Shown here piece after piece: positions 52,201 through 62,534 of a stretch of 64,000 nucleotides of DNA (positions within the stretch are counted from its first letter, which is position 1; the number at the start of each line of letters is the position of its first letter). The notes beneath the pieces were generated by a model that saw only the letters and a program-made list of their open reading frames with translations, was not told the DNA's origin and made no database searches. The stretch is taken from the NCBI GenBank assembly GCA_025345505.1, contig JANVCC010000076.1:5443577-5507576 (forward strand). The letters run 5' to 3'. The position numbers and the translations under genes were made by a program. Source of the stretch: Todiramphus chloris collaris (Eukaryota; Chordata; Aves; Coraciiformes; Alcedinidae).

Positions 52201-55200
52201 AGCTCTAGCCCAGTGACTTTGAATATTGCACAATGCTCCTTTCAGCTAATAGGCATTATATAGCCATTATCACAGCATATATTGCACAATTTTTACTCCC
52301 ATCTCTTTCAAGCCCTGTTATATGAAGAAATTTGCTCAAGAGTGGAGAACTAAATCATTAGAACAGAAATTGATTTGATCTTATTTGAATTCAGCTATTT
52401 TACAATTCACTTGGCAGGGTAAAACCAGGTGTGTGAGTGCACACAGAGTGAGGACCACCAACAGAGATACGGACAGAATCTACCCTTTTTCTATTTTTTT
52501 GATCCCAAGTCTCTGTCATCTATGGTGCCAGAACTCTACCTTTGAGGTGGCTGTGAGGGAAGACAAACTTCCTATAATTGACTCTGGCTAGAGCACCAAG
52601 CACAGGGCTCAGCTTGGATATGTGCTTTTAGAAGAGAACAGTTGAGCCACAGAGTAGATAATAGCAGGCAAGTATATCTCTCTGTCTGATAAGGCTAGTT
52701 CTTTACAAGATTTCTTGTATGCTGTTTCCCAGCTCCAATTCTGTTTTACCCTTTTACACACAGATATAAAGCTCCAGATCTATTTAGTGGAAATCTGCAT
52801 AAACTGCAAGCAACTTGGCTTAAAAAATGCCACAGGAAGCTCAGTGCATTCTCTGGCACTGTGACTGACCTAACTTACATATATCAAAGACACTCCTAAG
52901 AAGTAGTGACCTGCAGCAGTGACAACCCTGGAGGCTGGTCATACACACAGTGCCTGTACTCACAGTTTTCACAGCGATTCCCTGTATAGCCAGCCAGACA
53001 GGCACACTTGTAGGTACCACTTTTGTCTAGAATGCACGTTCCATCATGAAGACACGGAGATGAAGAACAAGCTATAAAAGAAAAACAAGAACATTCATGG
53101 TCTCTCTTAGGATGGAGGTCCTATCTATTTTTCCTCGTGATGGTTATGTCTCAGAGTAAATTACATATTCTGGTTAAAAGTTAGGAAGACACAGTAAAGC
53201 ACCTAATGCATGTCAAAAAGCCTTCTGCTCTTCTTTCTTATTTAATGGAGATGGGATCTTACAGGGATGGGCAGTTCTTTTCCCAGCACTCATCTCTTAC
53301 TCTTACCATTTACCTTTAACTGTAGTCAAGCAGTGAGAAAGGTTTGTGGAATAAAAATAATTTACAGCAAGCTCCAACAGTGTTTAGAGCTTAGCCTAAA
53401 TTAAACAAGTTTAATATCAAACTACATTTCTCCTGCCATTCACCCCAGAGCTTAGGGATAAGTTCTGGGATCCATGGTTCCAGTGGGTTTTTAGGGTCTC
53501 GAATCTTGTCATCCCAGACTTTGGAGTTGCTTTGCCCCTGAGAAGCACTTCTTTGGTGTTGGGTTAAGGAAGCTCTGAATGGGTATGATAATGCTAAGTC
53601 TGCCAGGGAAGCTATAGCACACCACAAATCTAGCATCATTCTGTATATATTAGAATGAATTAATATCAGAATGTGTAATTGTGTCATTTAATATCAGAAA
53701 ATTCCAGTGTCCACTAACACATACACTTGGTTTTTTTGTGCTGGCTCTAAGGGGATATAAGTGACCAGAACATAATTTATTCTCAAAAAACCCAAATAAA
53801 CCATTTCCACTTAGATTATTTTCCAGACTGAGTGTGGGGTTTAGCAGACAGAAAATAGAGCCAAAATGTCAAGATATAGATCCACTTTAAGGTTCAAGTA
53901 TCTCTAAAACCTGAGTAGTTCAGGATCTGATGCTCTGTTTCAAGTTCATCTTAACAAAACAAGACTCTACAGCAAAATTCACATTTGGATCCATATCAGT
54001 TCAACTTCAGCTCACTTCGACTGCAAAACTTATTCCTTGCAATCTTAGAGAATTATCCAAGCATGCTTGATAACTTATAGGTTAAACCTTTAACCATAAT
54101 TGCTCAAAAGATCTGTATTCTAATTCATTTACAGATCATCTTTGTTCTTCACTGCTAAATACACTGATTACTTCAGCTATAAGAGAAATATGAATCTTTG
54201 TACCAGCCACTGAGTGTAGCAACCACGAGCAACCCACTGTGGGGACCTATGGTGAGGTTGTGTACTATTATACTTAAAGCATTCTCTGTGCCGCAGTCCA
54301 GAATGACAGAATCAGCAGTTTTCCTTGTGAATACTTCACTTGAAGCACAAACTTTGAGTTCCTTCTATCCAGATGGCAAGAGACAAGAAATTTATAGATG
54401 CCACATATGGATTTCTCTGGAGGTTTCATGTGTTGATGTAACAGCAATTTATACATGTCTGGGCAACGAATATCTTCCAAGTCTCACTGAAGACTAAGGT
54501 CTGACTAAGGACAGTAATTCATTTGTTAAAAGGAGTAAATATTTGGCAATTGTACTGTATCAAACTAATGTAAAGTGACACTGAGAAAGGGAAGGAGAAG
54601 CAGAAGAGCCTATACAGACCAATACTTTGTAGTCACTGGTTTGAAGCCAGTAAACTTGCAGCTTTGTCTTTGCCCCAGCTTTGTCTTATGGTTCTGTAAA
54701 AGTAATCAGGTCAAGTGAACAAGGGTAAGTGCCAGTTACTGTCCTTGAAACTGCCTGATACTCCAGAGCACAAAATATTTTTCTTTTTAAAGGAGTCTTG
54801 ATTTCCTGGCTTCAGTCAAACAACATGGCACAGTACTACAAAAGGTTAAAGCCCCTACGTTGTGTCAAAGATCACTAGCTTGTGGGTACCGAAAGTAAAA
54901 CTTTATTGGAATTCTGTAACAGGCTTTCATCTAACTAGATTCAGCATATGTCTAATCCCTAAGAGATCCTGATGCCTTTCCATCTGGTCCCCATCATTCT
55001 CATCTGAAGTCTGTTGAGTGAATTCTAGTCACTCGTGCCAATTGCTGACACTTGGCATGGGATGGGACCTACACCTGCTTCCAGACCAGACAGTGTAGCA
55101 GGTTCTGTGGTTTCATCCTTTAATAACTACAGTGACCTTCCCTAAAGGAGATTTAGGCTTCGCAGCTTTTTTTTTATCAATAAAACCTTTCTGGCAGTAG

Positions 55201-58200
55201 AGCCAGTGACCTCTGTGCAGTCAGTGCCACTGCTTCAGCAAGCTATGAGTTATTAAGCCAGCACAGAGCTCAGAGGAACGCAAGACAGAAAGGGAAGGAA
55301 TTCAGTTCTGACAGCAGAAGACACTTCTTCAGTCCTCTCCATTATACCACTACAGTGCTGGGGACATCAGATCACCTCCATGGCTTGGTCCACATCCTGT
55401 AAGCACAAGTGCTGCTGCTGCTGTCACCTGCAGCACAGGGAATTGCTCTAGCAATCCCTGTGCAATCTGTTCTGAGGACGTTGTCTTTTCCACAGTGCTG
55501 TGCACAGAGGGAAATTTCAGGAGAAATGATTCAGTTTGCAATGTGCTGCCAGAGCTTTCAATCCTGTGCTTTCCCCGCTTTCAATCCTACGCTGCCCCAT
55601 GCACACAGTATTCTTCTCCTAAGCTGTACTGCTGGCCAAGTTAATGCTTCACATAAAAAGACACTGGGAGTGTTTTAAACGCCCTTCACTGCAGCTACAC
55701 ATTAGACCAGAACAGCCCCATAATAAAGTGCAAAATAAGACCTCCTCACAAACTCTAAGGAGTCCCTTGCAATGTGCTCTGCGTGGATTACCACACTTGC
55801 ATCCACCCAGCCTCAGAATAATTACTGCGAAAAATGGGGTGGAAATAAAAGCGCTCAACAGTATTCGAATACCAAATGTTCCCTGCTGGGCAGAGAAAAC
55901 AGAATCAATGCAGCTTGCACCATATGGAAAATGTTAGTTCCCTGAGAGTAGGCAGCCCTTACACAACATAGCCCACACCACATTCATTTGTTCTATATCA
56001 CCTCTCCTGCTGTAAGCCCAGGCGAACTATCAAGAAATAGTTCACAGCTCCTGCTGTGTTACTGACAGGTACTAAAGGTAACATTTGAAGGATGGGGCAG
56101 GCTAAGAAATGGCATAGGCACTTCATCCAGCAGTGTGCACGTTTTGGATTGATAGCTGCACCCCTGATCATTGCTAACAGCTGATCCACTGTAGGTTTGT
56201 GTATTTATATAAGGATTGTATAACCTAACTAAACTTCCCGAGCCAGACATACCCTGGATGACCTCATGAAACGTGGGTCACCAGAGTGTGTGGAAGGCAA
56301 GCTATGGTGAGTCATAGATCCTGAAGGATTTATCTATGGCAAAGCAAGCACACTCAGATTATCCTTCTGTGCCAGGAGTACTGTGTGGGCAGATTTAACC
56401 GAAATTCCCTGCATAGCTGAACAAGGAAGATACACAAAAAGCACAGAGGCTGCTTCAAACACAATGGCAAAATGAGGAGCCAGCTACACTCTCAATAATA
56501 TTTTGCAGTGAGAAAGAAATGATGGCAAGCAGTGTGGGGGACTTAAGCACCAAGTACTACCAGAAACACGGGAATTCTGGAGCCCTGCTTCTGTCATTCA
56601 TAACACTGAATTCATCATGGAATGGGAAATGCCTTTTTTTTTTTTCCTTAAAGGAAATAATCTGTCCTTTGTACACACTTTTTTTTCAAAGCCAACACAA
56701 GAGTCATGTCAGGGCATTTTCACTGAACTAATTATGAGGCTTTGAATCAGGTTTTTTTTCTACTTGAGACAAGTGACTCTGCTCCTGCACACAGAATTGA
56801 GAAATTCTGCAATTGCAGATACACGCGCACCTTCCTCTATTTCCTTCTGTGCAGACTAGTTCTCAGATTCAAACAAAAAAGTCTCACAAAACAGCAGCTT
56901 TTCTGTTTCGGCTGATATTCTTGTTCTTCACGCAGGTAGAAGGAATTCAGTCTTTGTTAGAAGAGCCTCACATTCACATGCCATCTGATGGCTTTTGAAT
57001 CTTCCCTGCACTGAATTTGTGTAAGTTGCTGTTGGCAACACAGCATGAAAGTTTTTAATGAAGCAAAACAGGGAGAGAGATTAGAGAAATTGAATTAATG
57101 AGTGTTATGTTCCACTTCTGGATTATTTTACCTGTAATTTCTTCAAAGACAGCATGAAATCCATCAAAGTTCTTGGATCCATCGGACTGGAAGAGGACAT
57201 GGAGTGAAGACCCAGTGCTTCGGATGGGAGGCGGCCTCTCATTTCCACAGAATTTCTTAATTATTTGGCTGTCCAAATTGTCTCCATCACGGACCTCCAC
57301 ATAGTCATACTGGCACATGTAGTCGAACTCCAGGCTCAGCATAGAAAATCTTGGGGAACAAGGACAGACAGTCAGATTGCATAGTCTCACCTGTGCACCC
57401 TGACTCTGATTTATCTGGATGTTTAGATATGTTAGTGCCTCCCCCTGATCAATGAATCAACAATGAAGTCCTCCTTGCTTCAACTCAATTTTTGCATCAT
57501 GATCCTTGGAAGCTAGCTCAACTCTACACAGTTGCTCCATGAGAATATTTAAGTGGCAGAACAGTGAAGCCCAAATTGAAGTCAGAGTCTCTTCACATGC
57601 ATCAGTTCCCCAATTACATTGCTAGAACTTTCATCTAGGGTCAGACACCATAGGGGGCATATTTCTATTGTGACTGTTTGATAAAAATTGTGGGTTTTTT
57701 CAGTTTCTCCTAAATAAAATTCCAAGTACTGAAAGTAACAGTATCAAAGAGACCAAGGCTCAAAATCTATTTATACTGTGATGTTAAGTCAACAATCAGG
57801 GGTACAAGGAAAGCTTGGGGATGAAACAGAAGCAGAAACAGGAAGAGAAAAGGAATCCAAAACACTACAGCACATTTTGCATTAGAAAGCAAAATGGTAG
57901 TAAATCCCCAATGCCCGGCACTTGCCCTTCTTTTTGAGGGCAGAAATAAGTGACAGAAGTTAGTGCAAAAGGGAAATATTTGAAGCCCTTTCCCACAATG
58001 TCCTTTCCTAGCTTTGATCCAGCCACTGTGCGAGGCTCTTGTTCATTAACAGCAAAGATATATACTACTGTTTGAATTCAGTGGGGCATAAAGCCAAAGC
58101 ATCCCATGAGAATATGAATGAGAAACACCAAGTGCCTCTGGAGAAGGAGCAATGGCCAGGGGTGCTGGTCCCAGCCTTGGTACAGCAATTAATAATGAGA

Positions 58201-61200
58201 AGTTCTGGGCATGAGAGAGGCTGTGCTAACTGTTCAGCAGAATATTTTATAAATTAAACTTGTGCACTCAATCTTCCTGAGAACTCCTAATGCCACAGAC
58301 GTGTATTTAGGATTACACTAAATCTCCCACACTGCCTATTCCAGTGTGGGCCTAGTGATTTACAAAGACTGCATTTTCACACCTAAGAGATGAGACAAAT
58401 TTTGGATTTGCTGTTGGATCTCACAGTCTGAAGAGGCAAGAAAGTACTGGAGACTATTTTCTGCTCTTTGCTTCTTGGAAGTCAGGCCCCCATGTTAAGG
58501 AGGTCCCCATGTTATGTGAAATGGCCTTTCTTCGACAACTGATGAGCTGACTTCAGAGGTCTCTTCACTCAGTCACCTTTGTTCAAGTTGTATGGTTACA
58601 GAACACCAGAGAAATGAATGAGCAGTTGTAGGAAGATAAACCAATGGAGCAGATCCCTCGTTTTTAAAATCATTGGATGGAACGTAGAATAAGAAAAAAT
58701 GACATCTGCTTTAAATATGCATTATAGAGAGATTAATTCAACTGAGCTTTGCATAAAACGCATGAGCTGAATTCTAGTTCTGTCAGGTTTACCAGAGACA
58801 TCCTCATCATGGGCATCAGGTTATATACTACATCTTCAAAACACTCTTTCACTGGCCAATCATACCCCAGGGATCTACCCTTATGGAAGGTATAGAGCAA
58901 TAAAAATTAACCCATTCATCCTTATCACTCTTATGAGGTTACAGTTTATCCTGACTCAATCCTAAAAATACTCCCCAGTTCTCTGAACTGGTACATTTCT
59001 GATTAAAATTAAGTCTGTACATAGTACAGAAGGAAAGTTTCTGGGATGCCCACCCTTTAATGGGAGCAGTATTATTTATAGCTGTAAAGGTATGCTTTGT
59101 CTAGCACTGTGTTTCTGAACAAAGAATATCAAGAGATACGCAGACTGAAGGCACAGAATGAAAGAGCCATACACAGAATACTGCTTTAAATTGTTTGCTT
59201 TCTCTGCTCAAATAAAAAAAATTATGAAAACAGAGTGAAAGATGTGAAAGGCATAGGGAGTTCTGATTTGCATATCATTTAACTTAGCATAGAAGCAGAT
59301 ATACTGTACTGATGACAGGTGATCCCATAATTAAGACTCAGAACTGGCAGGTTAGGAAACCTGACAGAGCTTTTCAAAACCTCTTGGCTATGGCCCAGTT
59401 GATGGGACCCTTTACAGAGCACAAGGTCAATTGCTGTTTAAATCGTAGGTCCAGACAATGTAATGAACCTCAGTTCTCTCACCTGGGAAACTGTAATTAT
59501 ATCATAATTCTCTTGGATATTAGGGAACTAAGCTATGGTAATTTAGTGCGACAGGTCATCAGATACAAAATGGAATGCAAAGCATTGTCTTGATTTCATC
59601 AATGTCTGCAGCACTAACACATTCTCCAGCCCCTCTGAGGAAATCCTCTAGCCAAAGGAAAATATTTAAAAATGCATCTCTGCTGAGGCATTAAAGAAAA
59701 TGACTGAAAGTTGTAAGCTATTTCGACTGTGGCATGACATCCCTGACAGGGCTTGGGCTGAGTAAGACTATACATTACAAGCCAAATTAAAACAAGGCTG
59801 GAAAAAAGCAGAGAAAACAAACTACCACCACAGTCTGGACACCATTTATCAAAACAGCTCTGCTTTGCCAACCCCAAAGGACTCCATGGCATACAGGGAA
59901 GATTTATCTGTGCTCCTGAGAGTTTTACTCTTTCCGCATTATGTAAGCAGAGACAAACCGCTTGGTTCCCCTTCTGTATCACGCTGTCCCCATCCCTGCC
60001 CTCACAAGCCATCAGAGTGGCAGCAAACAGGATTTGTACACAGAGAGAATGAAGAAAGGAGTTATTTTGTTAGCAGTTGTGCTGATTCAGCACAATGCTG
60101 GGCTGTGTGTTACAGCTCTAAGCAGAGTTAACACCCACAGAGGGGATCAGCGCATTTAGATGAAAATGCAGGAAGGCACCAATTCAGCGTGGATGGCAGA
60201 GCCAGGATGAAAACTCTGGTGGCCTGCTTGTTTGTACCTGTCCTTTTGTGTAGGAATGGTCTAAAGGAGAAGCTTGAGGTGAAAGGTACCACAGTATCTG
60301 ACTGCTTTGAGGTGGTCCACATTGAAAACCTCAGCTGATTCACAACACATTCCAGGGTTACCTTATGTGAGGTAGCTATAGGGCCTCATGTTCTGTGTTT
60401 ATCCCAGAGGCTTCCTCCTATGCCTCCTGGCTTGCATGGTGGCAAGATTAAATGCAGACACTCAAGACAGTTCCTGATCTTTCCCTAGAAGTGCCATGTC
60501 ATCTGCTGGGATCCTTAGCCATCCAGACATCAAACTCCGCTCGGGCTTCTCCAACACAACCCAGCTCAGATAAATGTAGTTGCTGGCAGCAGAAAGTTGG
60601 TAGCTCAGGCTTCCCTCTTAGAGACTTTCACAGATGGGATGGAATGTAATGTTATGTCACATCAAGGAGACACCTAGTATTGTGCTTGTTTGACTGTAGG
60701 AAGGATGGACATAGGGAAAAAGAGAAGCAGGAGGCCCTTAGTGTTAAATTTTTGCATATTCTGGTAACAGTATAGGTAAATGGGTTGAACAGTACAGATC
60801 TCACACGACACTAAAATCTTCCTAGCATGCACGTGGATGGGTCTAGAACTGAGGTCTGACTTCTCCAAAGAGTTTAACTGTTACCTTACTTTCCAGCACT
60901 CCCCATTCCTCTGCCTTGAAAATGGCTGAGAGTCTCCTTAGCACAACCACAGCAAGAACGGCTGTTCAATCTGGTGTCCTTTGTTAAAATAGCCTTTCCT
61001 CCTTTCTTGTATCTTGTGCGTGGTGCCACCTGGCTGTCAACGCTTTACCCAGAGATGGGTGGATTCACTAGTCATATGCCTGAACAGGATTCATTTTTAC
61101 TTGCACAACTTCCCCCCCATAAAAGTGAAGACAGGGTGACATCTGTAGCCCCTGATGCACTTTTGAGCCTTACAATTGACAAAGCCTTGTTCAGAAACGT

Positions 61201-62534
61201 AAAAACACCAGGTCACCCCCTCGTGAGCTTGTGCTGTGCAAATCATCCACCTGGCACATCTTTTGAAAACAAGGTAGGTACAGTATCTACTGTATGCTCA
61301 GTATACCTGCTGAGACTGATGCAAAGTTGTGTCATGAGAACACAAAACTCCTCCACACAGCTTTGCTCTTCTGTGTCTCCTACACATTTCTCCAGTCAAG
61401 ATGCTCCAGTGCTATCCAGGAGGTAACTGCAGCTGCTCATAACTACACAACAGGCTTGCATTTGCAAGTCTGAAAAAAAGGGCATCAATGTGGGAATACC
61501 ATAAGCTCTTCTTTTCTGTTCAATTGGTTTCTCTTCCTCTTGTTAAAGTCTCCTTAAACATACGGAAAGAAATCTATTTTTGTATCTAGCGTAGTTCTTT
61601 TGCCTGGGCTCCCAAGCTGGCAAAATACTGATGTGAAGGCTTTAGCTACTGATTTTATTATCTTAGCTAGTGGGTTTTTAGCTAGAGGGACTTGCCCTGC
61701 CAAGTCTCCTGCTGCCTGTGTGAGCTGTCTGCTACATACATGTGAAAACAGTATTAATTCACACAACTAGGGGCTCTCATGCACTAGCCTGAATGCCAAA
61801 TTGAGAACTGTGAGCTTGAATCAGCAGGGGCAGGTTAACAGGTCTAAACATACACAGGTCAGAGGAGTGATACTGGCAGGAGAGCCAATCACATCCAGCA
61901 GACATAGGAATGGTAAGAGGAATAAGAAAGGCTGGTAGAGGACTGGGCTGGTAAGATGAGTGAAAGAAAAATAAAAGAGAGAAGATGTAGGCTAAATGCA
62001 AGGCAGATCCCATGGGCAAATTACTCCTGGCATAAGACATCATATCAAAATATTCCTACAGCTTTTCATCAAAGAATGTCTTAGTTCAGCCCGTTCCACT
62101 CTTCACAAAATATTGGGTGCTTTGGTGTCAAGGTCTTTAAGAGACCTCTAGAGAGATAAATTGTGTCCAATAACTGAGAAACTCTCCTTAGCATCCAGCT
62201 GTCCTAAATAGGAATTGAAGGCACAGTATTGATGATTTGTGAAGTGGCTACCCATCACAAACTAGACCAGGGGAAAGAGCTGAGGTACCAAATACACAAT
62301 GGTGGCAGTACCTTCACTGCTCCAAGGCTCCCAGCCATTAACCCTCATTGACTCTTGGTTATTCACACGCCCCAATGTCCACCAGAAACCAGTGCTGTCT
62401 AAAAGTCAGTATGACCTACCTTAATTCAATGTTAAATCCAGCTTGAACATGAATAGTCCATTCACATCGTGCATTCAGTGGGTAACCCTCCAGCAAGATC
62501 TGACCTCTAGAAGCCCGAAGAACCTGCCCACACC
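21744..62534 (-). CDS. PAMR1: PAMR1, inactive serine protease (3' nine coding exons of a spliced gene)
   Basis: This is a multi-exon gene read from high to low coordinates. Exons are 62420-62534, 57132-57349, 52964-53071, 32221-32391, 29286-29498, 27583-27649, 25173-25405, 23528-23823 and 21744-22280. The predicted domain order is CUB, EGF-like, sushi (extra), sushi, sushi, and a trypsin-like domain. Every exon has an AG acceptor and a GT donor, and all phases join without a frameshift or stop. About 594 codons are present without the extra sushi exon and about 651 with it; the first figure agrees with my memory of the human protein from its CUB domain to its end. In the protease-like domain the His (VAAHCV) and Asp (DSDIAV) regions remain, but the Ser motif reads AETGG instead of GDSGG. 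This is the known mark of PAMR1 as a pseudoprotease. The family is secreted and linked by name to muscle regeneration. The signal peptide and N-terminal Cys-rich exons are outside the window. Confidence 0.95.
22281..23527 (-). other. PAMR1: PAMR1 intron between the two protease-domain exons
   Basis: 1.25 kb, phase 0, AT-rich. Nothing else recognised. Confidence 0.9.
23528..23823 (-). CDS. PAMR1: PAMR1 exon: first half of trypsin-like domain
   Basis: This 296-nt exon runs from a TTTCCTCAG acceptor to a GGGTAAGT donor, leaving in phase 0. It starts ICGKAENI and has [29 protein letters not shown] and [20 protein letters not shown]. The catalytic-type His lies in AAHC. No activation cleavage motif of the IVGG type is present at the start of the domain; WPWQ follows a short unrelated stretch. 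This fits an inactive protease. Confidence 0.96.
23824..25172 (-). other. PAMR1: PAMR1 intron before the protease domain
   Basis: 1.35 kb, phase 1. It contains an A homopolymer at about 24020-24033 and no other feature. Confidence 0.9.
25173..25405 (-). CDS. PAMR1: PAMR1 exon: linker and rest of last sushi domain
   Basis: This 233-nt exon begins after a TTGAAACAG acceptor and ends at AAGTGAGT. It contains [61 protein letters not shown] and APVCIP. This is the PAMR1-specific insert followed by three sushi cysteines. A TAA/ATA microsatellite starts about 26 bases upstream of the acceptor, in the zone where the branch point and pyrimidine tract should be. Confidence 0.95.
25432..25475. repeat. 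(TAA/ATA)n microsatellite
   Basis: About 14 trinucleotide units with one interruption (TAATAG). It lies about 26 bases upstream of the acceptor of the PAMR1 exon 25173-25405 when read on the minus strand. Confidence 0.95.
26460..26535 (+). mobile_element. Faint MIR-like SINE fragment
   Basis: The order GTGTGACCTTGCAGTACTGC, CTTGCCTCACTG, then CTACAAAATGCAGAT follows the MIR core pattern (GTGACCTTGGGCAAGT, CCTCAGTTTC, TGTAAAATGGG). Many differences, as expected for an ancient copy. Judged by eye only. Confidence 0.4.
27583..27649 (-). CDS. PAMR1: PAMR1 exon: short linker starting the next sushi domain
   Basis: This 67-nt exon was found from the protein pattern, as it is too short for an ORF scan. 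It follows a TTTTTTCTAG acceptor and ends at AGGTGAGA. It reads [20 protein letters not shown] followed by Ser and two bases of Arg. It is entered in phase 1 and left in phase 2, so skipping it would shift the frame. The first cysteine of the last sushi domain lies here and the other three lie in the next exon. Confidence 0.94.
27650..29285 (-). other. PAMR1: PAMR1 intron before the 67-nt exon
   Basis: 1.6 kb, phase 1. It contains a 32-bp imperfect tandem duplication and a run of 14 T at 28574-28587. Confidence 0.88.
28444..28507. repeat. Imperfect tandem duplication of 32 bp
   Basis: ATCAATAAAGATGCTTTCCA at 28444 recurs as ATCAATAAAGACACTTTCCA at 28476, with a few differences. Confidence 0.85.
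29286..29498 (-). CDS. PAMR1: PAMR1 exon: sushi domain (first in the mammalian order)
   Basis: This 213-nt exon runs from a CTCATTAG acceptor to a GGTAGTG donor, phase 1 at both ends. It includes [33 protein letters not shown] and [12 protein letters not shown], giving the four cysteines and the Trp of a complete sushi module. It matches the human NCSDPGG-to-ICIK segment closely. Confidence 0.95.
29499..32220 (-). other. PAMR1: PAMR1 intron between the extra sushi exon and the next sushi exon
   Basis: 2.7 kb, phase 1. Apart from the 27-bp duplication at 30893-30946, no feature was recognised. Confidence 0.8.
30893..30946. repeat. Tandem duplication of 27 bp
   Basis: Two copies beginning ACTTGTTCTCAACTGTGAGA at 30893 and 30920 differ only at the last base. 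This implies a recent event. Confidence 0.95.
32221..32391 (-). CDS. PAMR1: Extra sushi (CCP) exon inside PAMR1
   Basis: This 171-nt exon has a CTGTCAG acceptor and a GGTAAGG donor. It encodes 57 residues with the sushi pattern of four cysteines ([29 protein letters not shown]) and the conserved Trp in GIWST. It is phase 1 at both ends, exactly what is needed between the EGF exon (ends phase 1) and the next sushi exon (starts phase 1). The reading frame is open and the strand agrees with the gene. I do not recall this module in mammalian PAMR1, which has two sushi domains, so it may be a lineage-specific or alternatively spliced cassette. What is seen is a coding-like exon with correct splice sites; that it is used in mRNA is inferred. 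Confidence 0.8.
33643..33672. repeat. (TTTTG)n-like simple repeat
   Basis: Repeated TTTTG pentamers followed by a T run. Confidence 0.8.
35422..35592 (-). mobile_element. CR1 LINE, 3' UTR fragment
   Basis: The plus strand starts at the complement of the CR1 end (CAGAATCACAGAACCATTTT), continues AAGGTCCTTTAAGATCATCA and stops after CCACCACCTCCCTGGGCAGC. It is a 170-base, strongly 5'-truncated copy. Confidence 0.92.
38322..38408 (-). mobile_element. MIR-like SINE fragment
   Basis: The plus strand runs TGGGGAAGCTATTAGCACAG, AGATATCAAGTGATTTACCT, GAAGGCAAACAGTGAGTGAG, TGGCAGAGCT. This is the order of the reverse-complement MIR/CORE-SINE consensus (GAAACTGAGGCACAGAGAG, AAGTGACTTGCC, CACAC, GTGGCAGAGCTGGG). 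It is the best of the MIR-like stretches here. Judged by eye. Confidence 0.55.
39742..41208 (+). mobile_element. CR1 LINE, reverse transcriptase part and 3' end, dead
   Basis: It starts inside the RT at [15 protein letters not shown]-like sequence. It continues through [51 protein letters not shown] and [15 protein letters not shown]. It ends in LVRPHLQ-, [11 protein letters not shown]-like frames and a 3' tail with three ATTCTATGAT-like units. Frameshifts and stops are present, and the FADD catalytic motif reads FAYD. It lies antisense to PAMR1. Confidence 0.94.
44785..44850 (-). mobile_element. Faint MIR-like SINE fragment
   Basis: The plus strand order GCATGACTTGCCCAATTCAA, CAGT, then GACAGAGCTC recalls the MIR reverse consensus (GTGACTTGCCCAAGGTCA, GGCAGAGCT). 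Weak and judged by eye. Confidence 0.3.
46117..46172. repeat. A-rich low-complexity tract
   Basis: Poly-A blocks broken by C (AAAACAACAACAACAAAAAA-type). Confidence 0.85.
46568..48993 (-). mobile_element. CR1 LINE, 5'-rich copy with ORF1, endonuclease and a large internal RT deletion
   Basis: Reading on the minus strand, the ORF1 esterase-like region (48993-48562) comes first. The ORF2 start and endonuclease follow ([20 protein letters not shown], then [10 protein letters not shown], 48236-47952), then the endonuclease-to-RT linker (about 47.5-46.9 kb). A jump at about 46.82 kb leads straight into the 3' UTR, which ends at 46568. Most of the RT and ORF2 end is missing. It lies in the sense direction of PAMR1. 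Copies keeping this much 5' sequence are unusual, since most CR1 copies are 5'-truncated. Confidence 0.9.
48562..48993 (-). pseudogene. CR1 ORF1 remnant, GDSL-esterase-like region (open for 143 codons)
   Basis: The frame is open throughout and reads [39 protein letters not shown], then [22 protein letters not shown]1 ORF1 proteins are known to carry an esterase-like domain; here the GDSL Ser motif (IGDSLL) and a later SSIPP block can be seen. The fragment lacks the N-terminal part of ORF1 and the end of the esterase, so it is a relic without a sign of function. Confidence 0.75.
50881..50894 (+). repeat. Homopolymer of 14 C
   Basis: An unbroken C run in the long PAMR1 intron. Confidence 0.85.
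51508..51525 (+). repeat. Homopolymer of 18 T
   Basis: An unbroken T run; on the gene's sense strand it is poly-A. No SINE body was seen next to it. Confidence 0.85.
52964..53071 (-). CDS. PAMR1: PAMR1 exon: EGF-like domain
   Basis: This 108-nt exon lies between a TTTTATAG acceptor and a GTGAGT donor. It encodes one complete EGF-like module with six cysteines: CSSSPC, HDGTC, YKCAC, and a final C in GNRCEN. It is phase 1 at both ends, like most EGF and sushi exons, so it could be skipped or joined to other phase-1 modules without a frameshift. The next PAMR1 exon I recognise is about 20.6 kb away, the longest intron in the window. Confidence 0.94.
53072..57131 (-). other. PAMR1: PAMR1 intron between CUB and EGF exons
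   Basis: 4.1 kb, phase 1. No repeat or exon recognised. Confidence 0.85.
57132..57349 (-). CDS. PAMR1: PAMR1 exon: second half of CUB domain
   Basis: This 218-nt exon follows a CCCCAAG acceptor and ends at a GGTAAAA donor. The reading includes [19 protein letters not shown], then [23 protein letters not shown] and [12 protein letters not shown]. The acidic LEFDY and [10 protein letters not shown] segments resemble the calcium-binding edge of CUB domains, and the two cysteines form the second pair. It ends with one base of an Ala codon completed by the EGF exon. Confidence 0.95.
57350..62419 (-). other. PAMR1: PAMR1 intron within the CUB domain
   Basis: 5.1 kb, phase 2. No repeat or exon recognised. 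Short open frames have no coding-like pattern. Confidence 0.85.
62420..62534 (-). CDS. PAMR1: PAMR1 exon: first half of CUB domain
   Basis: This 115-nt exon has a CTCAG acceptor just above 62534 and a GTAGGT donor below 62420. It is entered in phase 1 and left with two bases of an Arg codon. It translates as [20 protein letters not shown] and continues through a CEWTIH segment. The two cysteines are the first disulfide pair of a CUB domain. It is the most 5' PAMR1 exon I can find here. The upstream intron runs past base 64000. Confidence 0.93.

Larger units (their letters stand above)
32392..52963 (-). other. PAMR1: PAMR1 long intron between the EGF exon and the extra sushi exon
   Basis: About 20.6 kb, phase 1. 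It contains three CR1 copies, MIR-like fragments and homopolymers, listed separately. The remaining stretches (32.4-35.4, 35.6-39.7, 41.2-46.5 and 49.0-52.9 kb) hold no exon or RNA gene that I could support. Small unrecognised cassette exons cannot be excluded. Confidence 0.8.

Noticed and set aside
59430-59530. Possible MIR-like fragment (CCTCAGTTCTCTCACCTGGG)
   Set aside because: Similarity limited to one short block; weaker than the others listed.
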